Positions 8,079 to 16,097 are shown, counted from the stretch's first letter. The stretch is 64,000 bases of DNA from Marifrigoribacter sp965178585 (GCA_965178585.1 OZ238267.1:1302001-1366000); one strand, 5' to 3'. Notes: generated by a model from the letters alone, not told the origin. Made by a program: numbers and translations.

Positions 8079-8828
8079 CTATGCTACTTCAACGATATTT
8101 AAAACGTTATATGCGCCATTTTTAAGCGGATACTGAACACCGTTAATCTCTTGGAAGAACTCAACCAATAAAACGAATATACCGTTTCCTGTGCCTGTTG
8201 GAACACCTGCTGGCGTTAGCGTTTGAGTTGCAGAAGTTGAATCAATCGGAATATTTACAGTTGGACTGTATTCGATTGCGTTATCTGTTGTATCAAAGTC
8301 AACTTTTAGAAATGCAGAACTTAAACTTACGTGCGTTGCGCCACTTGGATAAGCAATATCATTAGCAGGCGTTAAATTTGGGATAGTAATTTCACCAGTT
8401 GCACCATCTACAGTAAACGGAGCGAATAAAACAGCACTTAAAATGGCTCTATTATTGAAATCCAAGCCTTTTAATGTGGCTTTACCTTCTGGTGTTGCTA
8501 ATCCTGTAGCGACATTTCTTTGTCCTCTTACAGAGGTTGTATCAAAGTTTTTAATTTGTGTCATTTTTTGAGTAACACGACTTGAAACTCGATTATCTTT
8601 TGCTCTAATCATTAAGTTTCTAACTGACGTTCTCAATAACTTACCAGATGATGCAGAACTTCCAAATTCTGAACCGTTTTCACGAGTACGCTCAAACGCT
8701 GGGTCATTTTGAATACGTTCTTTAGAAACACCGCCTTTAGTTTTTACTAAATAACCCTCTTTTGCTTTGTAAAAAGTTAGATTGTCTAACGTTCCCTCTA
8801 ACTTAATAATACCTTTCAATTTTGCCAT
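8079..8828 (-). CDS. Flavobacterial hypothetical protein, 249 aa
   Basis: I do not know a function for this 249-residue protein. It has no signal peptide or membrane segment. The N-terminal 110 residues are basic and carry GTLDNLTFYKAKEGYLVKTK and ERTRENGSEFGSSASSGK, a pattern I associate with lineage-specific Bacteroidota proteins of DUF6266-like layout; the C-terminal half is Ser/Thr-rich and predicted beta (TVDGATGEITIPNLTPAND). That combination would fit a structural protein of a phage-derived or secreted particle, but this is speculation. It has its own promoter (TATATTTG, 8857-8864) overlapped upstream by a palindrome and its own terminator, so it is a single-gene unit inside the island, divergent from a 62-residue gene. 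Confidence 0.75.
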   Translation of the reverse strand: MAKLKGIIKLEGTLDNLTFYKAKEGYLVKTKGGVSKERIQNDPAFERTRENGSEFGSSASSGKLLRTSVRNLMIRAKDNRVSSRVTQKMTQIKNFDTTSVRGQRNVATGLATPEGKATLKGLDFNNRAILSAVLFAPFTVDGATGEITIPNLTPANDIAYPSGATHVSLSSAFLKVDFDTTDNAIEYSPTVNIPIDSTSATQTLTPAGVPTGTGNGIFVLLVEFFQEINGVQYPLKNGAYNVLNIVEVA

Positions 8829-8856
8829 AACTAATACATTTTTTGATGATGAATAT

Positions 8857-8882
8857 CAAATATACGAGCTATTGACTGTCAA
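8857..8882 (-). promoter_or_regulatory. Promoter and palindrome upstream of the 249-aa gene
   Basis: On the minus strand TATATTTG (8864-8857) is an exact TAnnTTTG -7 box, 29 bp before the ATG. Upstream of it lies the perfect dyad TTGAC-t-GTCAA (8872-8882), whose TTG sits where a -33 element is expected, so a repressor bound there would block the promoter. Confidence 0.55.
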
Positions 8883-9037
8883 TGTATTAGAGGGCTTCCG
8901 TAGTGTTTATAAGTTGCCAAAACTTCCGATTTAGTTAGTTTTTTCAATGGGATATTAGTCGTATATTGTATATAAGTGCTTTATAGCAACGGTATAGATA
9001 AAGTATAGTTAGAGTATTAATTTTAAATTTAAAGTGA

Positions 9038-9226
9038 ATGAGTAGAATCTGTATTTACCCTAAAGACGTGCAGGTAGTAACAGGAAAGAGTGAGCGTTAT
9101 GGCAGAACAATAATCAAAGCGATTAAAGAACGCCTTAACAAAGAAGCTCATCAGTTAGTTACTATCGATGAATTTTGCGACTTTATGGGCTTTGAAATCA
9201 GTAAAGTACAAGGATTAATCAAGTAA
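9038..9226 (+). CDS. Small hypothetical protein, 62 aa
   Basis: A 62-residue basic protein with no recognised domain; the central part (GRTIIKAIKERLNKEAHQLV) and the end (IDEFCDFMGFEISKVQGLIK) look helical and could form a small DNA- or protein-binding bundle. It is divergent from the 249-residue gene and is the last gene before the candidate attachment site. Proteins of this size next to island ends are often accessory recombination factors, but no motif proves that. The coding call rests on the clean frame and typical A/T-rich start context (AAAGTGAATG). Confidence 0.5.
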   Translation: MSRICIYPKDVQVVTGKSERYGRTIIKAIKERLNKEAHQLVTIDEFCDFMGFEISKVQGLIK

Positions 9227-9245
9227 ATTCCTTATCTTTACTACA

Positions 9246-9273
9246 AGGTATAAAGGTGACCTATTAGGTGACC
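9246..9273. repeat. Short direct repeats AGGTGACC next to the candidate attachment site
   Basis: AGGTGACC occurs at 9254-9261 and again at 9266-9273, a 12-bp period (about one helical turn), and a partial copy AGGTA begins at 9246. Phased short direct repeats 45-70 bp from a crossover site are typical of integrase arm-type or excisionase binding sites; that role is inferred. Confidence 0.5.
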
Positions 9274-9317
9274 CAACAATGGTACAGGACTGAAACAGTA
9301 ATAAATAAAGGCACTAC

Positions 9318-9347
9318 GAAAGAGGTTCACTTACCTCTTTCTCCGCA
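9318..9347 (+). other. Candidate island attachment site (tRNA-3'-end-like sequence)
   Basis: GAAAGAGG (9318-9325) and CCTCTTTC (9334-9341) form a perfect 8-bp hairpin with the loop TTCACTTA, and the sequence continues TCCGCA. This resembles the T-arm and acceptor end of a serine tRNA (…TCTCCGCA). No tRNA 5' half precedes it, and a strong terminator follows 5 bp later. That is what is expected if an element integrated into a tRNA 3' end and left the duplicated end and original terminator here. The T-loop deviates from TTCRANY, so it is at best a partial copy. Confidence 0.4.
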
Positions 9348-9351
9348 AAAC

Positions 9352-9381
9352 AAAACCCACAACTTCCGTTGTGGGTTTTTT
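9352..9381 (+). terminator. Strong Rho-independent terminator
   Basis: AAAACCCACAAC (9352-9363), loop TTCC, GTTGTGGGTTTT (9368-9379) and a T run. The stem is perfect and GC-rich for this genome. It lies directly after the tRNA-like sequence and faces the end of the leftward DUF4249 gene, so it can act in both directions. Confidence 0.88.
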
Positions 9382-9410
9382 GTTTTAAATTATTTTGCAG
9401 TAATTTTTTT

Positions 9411-10250
9411 TTATTCAAATGTGTAAGTTGCTTTAGATACTTGAGTCATTCTAAAATAACCATAAGCATATTCATCTGGATTGGTTTGGTTTGCACAATT
9501 ACCCCTTAATGCTACTGGTGTTGTGTCAAAAGGACCACCACTCTCACTTTGATTGATTAGTATTTGTATGTACTCATAGTACCTTTTAGAAATACCATAA
9601 AACTGAATGTCGACTACATCACCTGGTGCATATTCTTCTTGATTAATGTCCTCATCTTTTTCTCTTTCATTAAAAAGGGTGATTAAATTTCCATTTACAA
9701 ACTCATCTTTAAAATCAAATAATGTCGGTAGTAAATCTGCTTGTTCCTGAAACTTAATTAAATAATAATTAGTTTCATCTTCAGGATCTATAAAATCAAA
9801 ATTAACTTCAAGAACATCCGGTAGAAATTTTTCGGTAGATTGATAAACATCCAAAATATCTACTACGGATTTTAAAGTTTCCTGAGCAATAAAGGTTTCT
9901 CCTTCATTAATTACTTCCAATGTATATTCGTTATTTAAAACTGGAATAAAATTATTGGTTGTATAATTTCCATTGTTTTCATCTGAAAAAATAAATTCAG
10001 AACCATTCGTGTTATTTGTAATTTTAACTGATGCTCCGATTACTGGCTCATTTCCATTTGAATTAAAATAAGGAGAAGACATGCTTAGTTTAATAGTTTG
10101 ATTGTTGCCAATTGTTTCTTTATCCCAATCAATTGAGGCTTCAATAACCAATCTTGGTTCTTCAGAAGGTACATCAACTTCAATCACATCTGTACAAGAA
10201 GAGAAAGTTAGGGTTAGTAGTAGGGCGATAAAATTTATATAGATTTTCAT
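9411..10250 (-). CDS. DUF4249 outer-membrane-associated lipoprotein
   Basis: A 279-residue lipoprotein of the DUF4249 family. The N-terminus is a signal peptide ending in a lipobox-like TFSSC (Cys19), followed by the family's usual opening, a beta-rich segment (EPRLVIEASIDWD, ASVKITNNTNGSEFIF). DUF4249 proteins are typically encoded directly downstream of a TonB-dependent receptor, as here with a 3-bp gap, and probably sit on the outer membrane as its partner. The transported substrate is not known. The gene ends 30 bp from the strong terminator at the island border. Length is shorter than many family members (about 350-400), so the C-terminal part may be compact. Confidence 0.86.
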   Translation of the reverse strand: MKIYINFIALLLTLTFSSCTDVIEVDVPSEEPRLVIEASIDWDKETIGNNQTIKLSMSSPYFNSNGNEPVIGASVKITNNTNGSEFIFSDENNGNYTTNNFIPVLNNEYTLEVINEGETFIAQETLKSVVDILDVYQSTEKFLPDVLEVNFDFIDPEDETNYYLIKFQEQADLLPTLFDFKDEFVNGNLITLFNEREKDEDINQEEYAPGDVVDIQFYGISKRYYEYIQILINQSESGGPFDTTPVALRGNCANQTNPDEYAYGYFRMTQVSKATYTFE

Positions 10251-10253
10251 TTT

Positions 10254-12620
10254 TTAAAATTTAAAGTTATAAGTTACTGAAGGTACAATTCCAAATATTG
10301 CAGTTCGCGTTGCTTCATTAGCACCAGTTTCTTTGTTTTGTCCAAACGAAATAGAAGCAGCGTTTTTACGATTGTAAACATTGTAAATACCAAATACCCA
10401 TTCTCCTTTCCACCTATTTTCAGGTTTGTTATTAGGAATATAGGTTGCTGAAATATCTAAACGATTATAGGAGGGAAGTCGATTTGCGTTTCTTTCGGAG
10501 TAATTAGCAATGGACAAACCTTCATAATCATATTGCCCGTTTGGATAGGTTACAGGTCGTCCTGTTTGATAAACAAATGCTGCTCCAAAAGACCATTTAT
10601 TAGTTAATTTATAGCTTCCAATTACTGAGATATCATGAGTTCGGTCGTATGAAGAATTATACCAATCACCATTGTTAATTCCTGGACCTCCAGCATTTCC
10701 TCCAAGGGTTCGTTGTTCTGCTTTCGAAAGTGTATAAGCAATCCAACCAGTGAAATCACCTAATGATTTTTTAAATAAAATTTCTAAACCATAACTTCTA
10801 GACTCTCCATTTAAAATTTCAGTTTCAATGGTGTCTTGCCCAATTAAATCTGAGCCGTCAATATAATCAATACGATTATCAACTGTTTTATAATACGCTT
10901 CGACTTCTAATGAATAGGTTCTGTTTTTAAAATTTCTAAAATATCCTATAGCATATTGATCCGACAATTGGGGTTTTATAAAAGGACCACTTGGCGTCCA
11001 AACATCTAATGGAGTAACCGAGGTAGTGTTCGATAATAAGTGAATATATTGAGTTGTTCTAGAATAACCCGCTTTAACTGAAGAACTATTAGTTATTTGA
11101 TATGATAGGGAAACTCTTGGTTCTAAATTTCCAAAGCTTTCAATGATTTCATTAGATCCATAAACCGTTTCTCCATTTGGTGTTCCGGCTTCATAGATTC
11201 CCAACTCTTCATTGTAAACTACAGGCTGATCGTTTTCGTAATTGACAATAGTTTGACTTCCAAGGCGTAAAAAAGAACTATATCTAATCCCATATTGAGC
11301 AGTTAACTTTTCAGTTAATCGATGTTCAGCATTGATATAAACTCCAGACTCTAACCCTTTTTTCTTATCTAATTGATAATAATTAATGGATGAAGTTTCG
11401 GTAGTAGGTCTAATGACTCCTGGGTTGAAATCATAATAAATACCAGTAATACCAAAATCTAATTTAAAAATATCACTAGCATAATATTTAAAATCGTATT
11501 TTATATTATAATTATTGATAGATGATTTCCAATCAAATTCGAAAATATCAAGCGTTAAATCATAATCATATTTACTGTAAATGGTAGACAGGTTAGAGAA
11601 AAGTTTATCATTAAAAATATGATTCCATCTGATATTTCCTGAAAGATTTCCGTATCCACTGCTAAATCCTCCTTCAAAATTGAAATTATCTCTTCCAAAA
11701 TATCCAGATAAAAACAATTTGTTATTATCATTTAAATTGTAGTTGGCTTTTAAGTTTAGATCGTAAAAATTAGCGCTATTTTCTTCTCCCGCAGCTTTTA
11801 AAAAGAGATGTGCATAAGATCCTCTTCCTGCAACTAAAAAAGATCCTTTTTCTTTAAATAAAGGGCCCTCAGCAGCTAGTCTACTAGAAATAGTTCCAAT
11901 TCCTCCTGTTAAATGAAACTCTTTACTGTTACCATCTTTCTGTCGAACATCTAAAACAGAGGAAACTCTACCGCCAAATTTTGCAGGTATGTCGCCTTTA
12001 TAGAGCTTAATATCTTTAATTGCATCCGCGTTAAAAACAGAGAAAAAGCCTAATAAATGGGAAGTGTTGTAAATAATAGCTTCATCTAATAAAACTAAAT
12101 TTTGATCAACAGCTCCACCACGAACATTAAAACCTCCAGAGCCTTCACCGTTATTTGTAACCCCTGGTAAAAGTTGAATAGATTTGATAATATCTACTTC
12201 ACCTAAAACTACCGGGATTTTTTTAATAGTATTAATATTTACTTTGGTAACACTCATTTGAGGATCTCTAATACTGACCCTTTCAGATTCATCAACATTT
12301 ATAATGACTTCATCTAATTGTGTAGAAGATTCTTCGATATCAAAATTTATTTTTTGATTTTTATCCAGAACAACTTCTTGAATTATATCTTGAAATCCAA
12401 TATATGATACAATTAAAGTATAGTTTCCTTTAGGCGCTGTAATTGAATAAAACCCATATTCATTGGTCATACTCCCTATTGAAGTGCCTTTTATATATAC
12501 GGAAGCTCCAAAAGCAGTTTCTCCATTGGCAGCTTCTTTAATAATACCACTTAAGGTATAAGTTTCTTGAGCAGAAACTGCTGTAGTAACTAGTAGGACT
12601 AGTATTAATAATTTTTTCAT
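10254..12620 (-). CDS. TonB-dependent receptor with N-terminal carboxypeptidase-regulatory domain
   Basis: This 788-residue outer membrane protein imports an unknown substrate using energy from TonB. In order: signal peptide (1-17), a CarboxypepD_reg-like beta-sandwich (about 20-105, YTLSGIIKEAANGETAFGAS), a plug domain (about 115-225, GGFNVRGGAVDQNLVLLDEA) and a beta-barrel ending in a terminal aromatic residue (YNFKF). It is larger than a plain siderophore receptor core but lacks the long SusC-type barrel, and its partner is a DUF4249 lipoprotein rather than SusD. So a polysaccharide utilisation role is not supported. The 218-bp region upstream is shared with the divergent arsR but no exact TAnnTTTG was found on this strand. 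Confidence 0.92.
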   Translation of the reverse strand: MKKLLILVLLVTTAVSAQETYTLSGIIKEAANGETAFGASVYIKGTSIGSMTNEYGFYSITAPKGNYTLIVSYIGFQDIIQEVVLDKNQKINFDIEESSTQLDEVIINVDESERVSIRDPQMSVTKVNINTIKKIPVVLGEVDIIKSIQLLPGVTNNGEGSGGFNVRGGAVDQNLVLLDEAIIYNTSHLLGFFSVFNADAIKDIKLYKGDIPAKFGGRVSSVLDVRQKDGNSKEFHLTGGIGTISSRLAAEGPLFKEKGSFLVAGRGSYAHLFLKAAGEENSANFYDLNLKANYNLNDNNKLFLSGYFGRDNFNFEGGFSSGYGNLSGNIRWNHIFNDKLFSNLSTIYSKYDYDLTLDIFEFDWKSSINNYNIKYDFKYYASDIFKLDFGITGIYYDFNPGVIRPTTETSSINYYQLDKKKGLESGVYINAEHRLTEKLTAQYGIRYSSFLRLGSQTIVNYENDQPVVYNEELGIYEAGTPNGETVYGSNEIIESFGNLEPRVSLSYQITNSSSVKAGYSRTTQYIHLLSNTTSVTPLDVWTPSGPFIKPQLSDQYAIGYFRNFKNRTYSLEVEAYYKTVDNRIDYIDGSDLIGQDTIETEILNGESRSYGLEILFKKSLGDFTGWIAYTLSKAEQRTLGGNAGGPGINNGDWYNSSYDRTHDISVIGSYKLTNKWSFGAAFVYQTGRPVTYPNGQYDYEGLSIANYSERNANRLPSYNRLDISATYIPNNKPENRWKGEWVFGIYNVYNRKNAASISFGQNKETGANEATRTAIFGIVPSVTYNFKF

Positions 12621-12810
12621 TAATTGATTTAGTTGGTTAAAATATAGATTGATGTTTGTTTTTCCTATTCTGAAACGGACTTTATTAGTTTATATTTTCA
12701 TTTAAAAGAAATATTTTGTGATAAAAAAATATCTTGCAAGGTAGGAGTTACATTCTCAAATTTATTTAATGTTTCGTTAAGTTTTATTTTAATAGTTTAA
12801 ATATTAATCG

Positions 12811-12824
12811 TAATATTGCAATAT
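12811..12824 (+). promoter_or_regulatory. arsR promoter -7 box overlapped by a palindromic operator
   Basis: ATATTGCAATAT (12813-12824) is a perfect 12-bp palindrome 15 bp before the arsR start. It overlaps TAATATTG (12811-12818), a one-mismatch version of the TAnnTTTG -7 box. A homodimeric ArsR repressor bound here would block RNA polymerase, giving autoregulation released by arsenite. Confidence 0.65.
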
Positions 12825-12838
12825 AACAATTAAAGAAA

Positions 12839-13171
12839 ATGGGAATTACAAAATCAGAAATGTTTACAGAGCAGCAAAATCAAATTGCATTGTTAGCTAA
12901 AACCTTTGGACATCCTGCAAGAGTAGCTATTCTACAGCATTTGTTTAATATTAATTCTTGCGTTTGTGGTGACTTAGTAGATGAGATTGGTTTAGCCCAA
13001 CCAACTATTTCACAACATTTAAAGGAACTTAAGAATATAGGTCTAATAAAAGGGAGTGTAGATGGCACTAAAGTATGTTACTGTGTAGATACCGAAAAAT
13101 GGATCGAAATGAAACAAGTAATGAATTCATTTTTAAATCAAGATCTTAATTGCAACGAAGCTTGTTGTTAA
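12839..13171 (+). CDS. arsR: ArsR-family arsenite-responsive repressor
   Basis: A 110-residue winged-helix metalloregulator that represses the ars operon until As(III) or Sb(III) binds. Residues 40-46 read SCVCGDL (C41, C43), the known three-helix metalloid-binding motif of the ArsR family. The DNA-recognition helix follows (LAQPTISQHLKELKNIGLIK). The C-terminus ends CNEACC, adding three cysteines that could supply a further metalloid ligand. It is the first gene of the operon and its promoter carries a matching palindrome. The product is intact and of normal length. Confidence 0.94.
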   Translation: MGITKSEMFTEQQNQIALLAKTFGHPARVAILQHLFNINSCVCGDLVDEIGLAQPTISQHLKELKNIGLIKGSVDGTKVCYCVDTEKWIEMKQVMNSFLNQDLNCNEACC

Positions 13172-13196
13172 ATATAAATAATTAAAATAATAGAAT

Positions 13197-13667
13197 ATGA
13201 AACTTACAGAAATAAAAAAACATTTAAAAGAATTAGAAACAATTGCTTTTCAATTACCAGATGGCTCTTTAGTTCCTAATCATTTTCACGTTACAGAGGT
13301 TGGTAAAGTAACTAAACACTTTATTGATTGTGGAGGAGTGGTTAGAAATGAAGAAGTTGCAAACTTCCAACTTTGGGAAGCTAATGATTATGATCATAGA
13401 CTGCATCCAGAGAAATTGATTCATATTATTGAACTTTCAGAAAAAGTTTTAGGTATTGAAGATTTAGATATAGAAGTAGAATACCAAGGAACTACCATTG
13501 GTAAATACGGATTGGATTTTAATGGAACAAATTTTTTATTAATGACAAAGCAAACTGATTGTTTGGCAAAAGATAATTGTGGAGTTCCTGAAGGATTACA
13601 AAATGTAAGCCTATCAGATTTGCAAAAAGTTGAATCATGTTGCGATCCTTCAACCGGTTGTTGTTAA
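13197..13667 (+). CDS. DUF6428 family protein in arsenic operon
   Basis: A 156-residue cytoplasmic protein of a Bacteroidota family (DUF6428) that travels with arsR and arsC genes; its biochemical role is not established. The N-terminal part has PDGSLVPNHFHVTEVG and HFIDCGG, with histidines and cysteine that could bind metal, and the protein ends in SCCDPSTGCC, four cysteines in ten residues, which suggests metalloid binding or delivery. It lies 25 bp after arsR and 10 bp before the phosphatase-like gene, so it is co-regulated with them. A role as an As(III) chaperone is inference only. Confidence 0.83.
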   Translation: MKLTEIKKHLKELETIAFQLPDGSLVPNHFHVTEVGKVTKHFIDCGGVVRNEEVANFQLWEANDYDHRLHPEKLIHIIELSEKVLGIEDLDIEVEYQGTTIGKYGLDFNGTNFLLMTKQTDCLAKDNCGVPEGLQNVSLSDLQKVESCCDPSTGCC

Positions 13668-13677
13668 TTTATTAAGG

Positions 13678-14289
13678 ATGTTATTCAATAAAATTCAAGA
13701 AACTATTGATAATTTGGATGTTAATTCAATATCAATTGAACGTAGAACCGTTCTTCAGCCACTAATAGATTATATTTTATCTAAAAAAGAACTAGGAGAA
13801 GAAATTAACCTAAATTTTATTTGCACTCATAATTCTCGGAGAAGTCATTTAGCTCAAATTTGGTCTCAAACAATGGCTACATGTTTTAATATTCGAAATG
13901 TTTATTGTTATTCTGGAGGAACAGAAGCAACAGCATTGTTCGTCAGTATAAAAGAAACATTGGAGAAAGAAGGTTTTTTATTTGAAATTACTGCGGAAGA
14001 TAAAAACCCTATTTATCAAATATATTATTCTGATGATATGCAACCGATTATAGGATTCTCTAAAAAATATGATCATTCTAATAACCCTTCTTCAAATTTT
14101 GCAGCAGTCATGACATGTTCTCAAGCAGATGAGAATTGCCCTTTAATTATGGGAGCCGAACAGCGAATTCCATTAATTTATGAAGATCCTAAGGTCTTTG
14201 ATAATACACCCTTAGTAAAAGAAAAATATAAAGAACGTAGTATGCAAATAGCAACCGAAATGTACTATGTGTTTTCTAACATTAATTAA
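13678..14289 (+). CDS. arsC: Arsenate reductase-like low-molecular-weight phosphatase
   Basis: A 203-residue protein of the low-molecular-weight tyrosine phosphatase fold that probably reduces arsenate to arsenite. The phosphate-binding loop is CTHNSRRS (C49 to R55, the CX5R signature), followed by HLAQIW as in ArsC enzymes. Other cysteines later in the chain (MTCSQADENC) are placed like the redox-relay cysteines of thioredoxin-coupled ArsC. I chose the ATG at 13678 after AAGG, 10 bp past the DUF6428 stop, instead of an upstream ATG at 13630 that lies inside that gene. It lies 8 bp before the efflux pump gene, matching a reduce-then-export pathway. Confidence 0.87.
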   Translation: MLFNKIQETIDNLDVNSISIERRTVLQPLIDYILSKKELGEEINLNFICTHNSRRSHLAQIWSQTMATCFNIRNVYCYSGGTEATALFVSIKETLEKEGFLFEITAEDKNPIYQIYYSDDMQPIIGFSKKYDHSNNPSSNFAAVMTCSQADENCPLIMGAEQRIPLIYEDPKVFDNTPLVKEKYKERSMQIATEMYYVFSNIN

Positions 14290-14297
14290 AAGGTAAT

Positions 14298-15326
14298 ATG
14301 AAAAAGAAATTAAGTTTTTTAGATAGTAATTTAACTTTATGGATTTTCATCGCCATGGGAATTGGGATTGGGATTGGATTTTTTATTCCTTCATTTCCAG
14401 ACTATTTAGATACATTTAATAGTGGAACCACTAATATTCCTATTGCTATAGGGCTTATTTTAATGATGTATCCACCTTTGGCAAAAGTAAATTATGCATT
14501 ATTACCTAAAGTTTTTAAAAATGTAAAAGTACTGTCTATTTCCTTGCTATTAAATTGGATCATAGGTCCCATTTTGATGTTTGTATTGGCTATCACTTTT
14601 TTACACGATTATCCAGAATATATGGTGGGTTTAATTCTAATTGGATTGGCCCGTTGTATTGCAATGGTGTTGGTGTGGAATGATTTAGCAGAAGGAAGTG
14701 CGGAATATGGAGCTGGGTTAGTTGCTTTAAACAGTATCTTTCAAGTCTTTGCTTACAGTTTTTATGCTTGGATATTTATTACCATATTGCCTCCATTTTT
14801 TGGTTTTGAAGGAGCCCTTGTTGATATTTCGATAGGATTGATAGCGGAAAGTGTAGCTATTTATTTAGGGATACCATTTTTATTAGGAATCTTAAGTAGA
14901 TTGATATTAGTGAAACTAAAAGGAGAAGATTGGTATACTAATAAATTTATTCCTACCATTTCACCTTTAACTTTAATAGCTTTATTATTTACCATTATCG
15001 TTATGTTTTCTTTAAAAGGAGAATTAATAGTAAAAATACCAATGGATGTATTGTTAATCGCTGTTCCTCTATTGATTTATTTTGTGGTGATGTTTTTCAT
15101 AAGCTTCTTTACTAGTAAGGCATTAGGTGCAAATTATAAAAAAAATGCAGCAATTTCATTTACTGCCGCAGGGAATAATTTTGAGCTTGCCATTGCAGTT
15201 TCTATTGCAATTTTTGGATTGAATTCTGGTCAAGCTTTCGCAGGAGTTATAGGACCTTTAGTAGAAGTTCCGGCACTTATTTTATTGGTAAGAGTTGCTT
15301 TTTGGTTGAAGAAAAAATATTATTAA
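14298..15326 (+). CDS. acr3: Arsenite efflux permease, ACR3 family
   Basis: A 342-residue inner-membrane transporter that exports As(III) driven by the proton gradient. About ten hydrophobic segments are visible. The family signature GLARCIAMVLVWNDLA contains the essential cysteine (C120), and the later GNNFELAIAVSIAIFG segment is the second conserved transport motif. It is the last gene of arsR-DUF6428-arsC-acr3, completing a pathway in which arsenate is reduced and exported. Length is typical of ACR3 and distinct from the ArsB family, which is longer and unrelated in sequence. Confidence 0.95.
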   Translation: MKKKLSFLDSNLTLWIFIAMGIGIGIGFFIPSFPDYLDTFNSGTTNIPIAIGLILMMYPPLAKVNYALLPKVFKNVKVLSISLLLNWIIGPILMFVLAITFLHDYPEYMVGLILIGLARCIAMVLVWNDLAEGSAEYGAGLVALNSIFQVFAYSFYAWIFITILPPFFGFEGALVDISIGLIAESVAIYLGIPFLLGILSRLILVKLKGEDWYTNKFIPTISPLTLIALLFTIIVMFSLKGELIVKIPMDVLLIAVPLLIYFVVMFFISFFTSKALGANYKKNAAISFTAAGNNFELAIAVSIAIFGLNSGQAFAGVIGPLVEVPALILLVRVAFWLKKKYY

Positions 15327-15346
15327 TCTATATTTTTCATAGTTGT

Positions 15347-15401
15347 ATTGATCTAATCAATCACAAAAAACTAGATAGCTATCTAACAATCCCTATTTTT
15401 G
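15347..15401 (+). promoter_or_regulatory. Promoter with two dyads upstream of the nitroreductase gene
   Basis: TATTTTTG (15394-15401) is an exact TAnnTTTG -7 box 22 bp before the ATG. Immediately upstream is a perfect 14-bp palindrome TAGATAGCTATCTA (15372-15385), and farther up ATTGAT-cta-ATCAAT (15347-15361). The 14-bp palindrome lies between the -7 box and the expected -33 position, so it is a likely repressor site. Confidence 0.62.
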
Positions 15402-15422
15402 TATCATCAAAAGTAAATAATT

Positions 15423-16061
15423 ATGGCAACCAAAATAATCGAACAACTAGAATGGCGTTATGCCACTAAAAAATTTGATGAATCCAAAAAAGTTTCTTCA
15501 AATAAAATAAATACACTTAAGGAAGCATTTAATTTAACAGCGACTTCTTATGGTTTACAACCGTTAAAGCTATTAGTTATAAGTAATCCTGAAACAATTA
15601 AAAATTTGGTCCCTATGTCCTATAATCAAGGACAAGTAGGTAATGCATCTCATATATTTGTTATTTGTATTGAAAACAATGTTGATACCACATTTATAAA
15701 GAACTATTTTAATTTAGTTGAAAAAACAAGAAATACATCTAGAGAAATATTAAGTTCTTTTGAAGATTTTTTAATTGAAGACTTTTCTAAAAAATCAAAA
15801 GAAGAAATAAATCTTTGGGCTTCTAAACAAGCTTATTTGGCTTTAGGTAATTTATTAACAGTATGTGCTGTAGAAAAAATTGATGCTTGCCCAATTGAAG
15901 GATTTGTGCCAAAACAATACGACGACTATTTAAAATTAACTGAAATGGGATTGAATTCTGTATTGGTAATGGCGGTTGGTCATAGAGCTGAAGACGATAT
16001 GTTTTCAGAGCTTAAAAAAGTAAGAAGAGGAGTTGATGAGGTTGTTATTGAGATGGAATAA
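15423..16061 (+). CDS. NAD(P)H-dependent nitroreductase-family oxidoreductase
   Basis: A 212-residue FMN-binding flavoenzyme of the nitroreductase fold (NfsB-like), which uses NAD(P)H to reduce nitroaromatics, quinones or similar compounds. The family opening RYATKKFDESKK (the R-x-x-x-K-x-F motif that contacts FMN) and SYGLQPLKLLVI are clear; WASKQAYLALGNLLTVCAVE is the conserved central helix and IEGFVPKQYDDYL the conserved loop. The natural substrate is unknown. It has its own promoter with a palindromic operator-like site, suggesting induction by a xenobiotic or oxidant through a regulator not seen here. Confidence 0.9.
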   Translation: MATKIIEQLEWRYATKKFDESKKVSSNKINTLKEAFNLTATSYGLQPLKLLVISNPETIKNLVPMSYNQGQVGNASHIFVICIENNVDTTFIKNYFNLVEKTRNTSREILSSFEDFLIEDFSKKSKEEINLWASKQAYLALGNLLTVCAVEKIDACPIEGFVPKQYDDYLKLTEMGLNSVLVMAVGHRAEDDMFSELKKVRRGVDEVVIEME

Positions 16062-16097
16062 TATTAATTGATTTAATATTTTTTCAAACGCAACTAC

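Noticed and set aside
9318..9350. Complete tRNA-Ser gene
   Set aside because: Only a 3'-end-like part is present; no matching acceptor 5' strand, D-arm or anticodon arm lies upstream, and the T-loop departs from TTCRANY.
12880..13068. Minus-strand 62-aa reading frame inside arsR
   Set aside because: It is the complement of a clear ArsR protein with catalogued motifs; it has no own start context and no recognisable domain.
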